Source of the DNA: Thermodesulfovibrionales bacterium
Lineage (GTDB): Bacteria > Nitrospirota > Thermodesulfovibrionia > Thermodesulfovibrionales > UBA1546
DNA length: 5,606 nt
Direction: 5' to 3'
NCBI GenBank assembly: GCA_919901705.1
Contig: CAKKPR010000033.1
Span: forward strand, 1 to 5,606
Below the pieces are notes generated by a model. It searched no databases, was not told where the DNA came from, and saw only the letters and a program-made list of their open reading frames with translations. Positions 5,521 through 5,606 of the stretch are shown here, piece by piece. Each line of letters starts with the position of its first letter. The first letter of the stretch is position 1. The translations under genes and the position numbers were made by a program.

Positions 5521-5606
5521 TTAGCTTTTAATTTTGAATGACTCCATCTCCTTTTTGAGCAACTCAATTTCATCATGCAGCGTTGTTAATGAGAGAGATA
5601 CATCTT
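5521..5606 (-). CDS. 3' end of an unidentified gene with a coiled-coil C-terminus (possibly a chemoreceptor)
   Basis: One minus-strand frame is open from the window edge to a TAA at 5521-5523. It gives 28 residues that include LTTLHDEIELLKKEMESF and end in KIKS. The other two minus-strand frames are closed by stops within about 20-35 nt of the edge. The pattern of Leu/Ile spacing with charged residues predicts an amphipathic helix. Many methyl-accepting chemotaxis proteins end in a similar helix followed by a hydrophobic-Phe-Lys-hydrophobic motif (here SFKI), and a receptor gene before cheW would fit. The fragment is too short to decide, and any coiled-coil protein remains possible. If it is a receptor, it lacks the NWETF-type C-terminal pentapeptide used to tether CheR in enterobacteria. 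Confidence 0.55.
   Translation of the reverse strand, partial: DVSLSLTTLHDEIELLKKEMESFKIKS

Noticed and set aside
5388..5576. A 62-codon minus-strand reading frame covering the intergenic element
   Set aside because: It overlaps the 3' end of the upstream gene, runs through the inverted-repeat element and yields the WIPASAGMT-type peptide that this repeat gives wherever it occurs. It has no protein family features, so it is a spurious reading of the repeat.

Overview
The window is one strand-uniform chemosensory gene cluster: every gene I can support is on the minus strand, so transcription runs from high to low coordinates. In that direction the order is: the 3' end of an unidentified coiled-coil gene (possibly a chemoreceptor), a 162-nt intergenic gap holding a repeat element, cheW, a large HEAT-repeat protein, cheR, cheB, a coiled-coil/GAF protein, and the first 12 codons of a CheY-like response regulator that leaves the window. 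From cheW to the response regulator the genes are packed with gaps of 3 to 9 nt or overlaps of 1 and 8 nt, each with a Shine-Dalgarno sequence inside the preceding gene or its stop. This looks like one translationally coupled operon.

The proteins fit a CheA-type signalling array. CheW is the receptor-kinase adaptor. CheR methylates and CheB demethylates or deamidates the receptors. The response regulator is the likely phospho-output. CheA is not in the window and would be expected nearby. The HEAT and GAF proteins are accessory parts without a known role here. The HEAT protein (663 aa, about twenty helical repeats) sits between cheW and cheR and is probably a protein-binding scaffold. The GAF protein could sense a ligand or act as an adaptor, but it carries no output domain.

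The part that ordinary gene calling does not explain is a set of short, GC-rich, perfect or near-perfect palindromes. They occur in the 99-bp element upstream of cheW (5416-5514), as three back-to-back palindromes in the 3' end of cheW (4885-4932), and as one palindrome inside the HEAT gene (2950-2964). The copies inside genes are translated in frame and appear to have added a Ser-rich tail to CheW and a Gly/Ser loop to the HEAT protein. This resembles dispersed palindromic repeats that settle inside reading frames.

The organism is a Gram-negative-type bacterium of moderate GC content (judged by eye, not calculated). The cluster style, strong Shine-Dalgarno sequences and repeat types are reminiscent of Nitrospirota or deltaproteobacterial lineages, but that is an inference. 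I see no rRNA, tRNA, CRISPR, transposase or convincing Rho-independent terminator. No previously undescribed system is proven here. The HEAT-GAF-Che combination and the in-gene palindromes are the items most worth checking.
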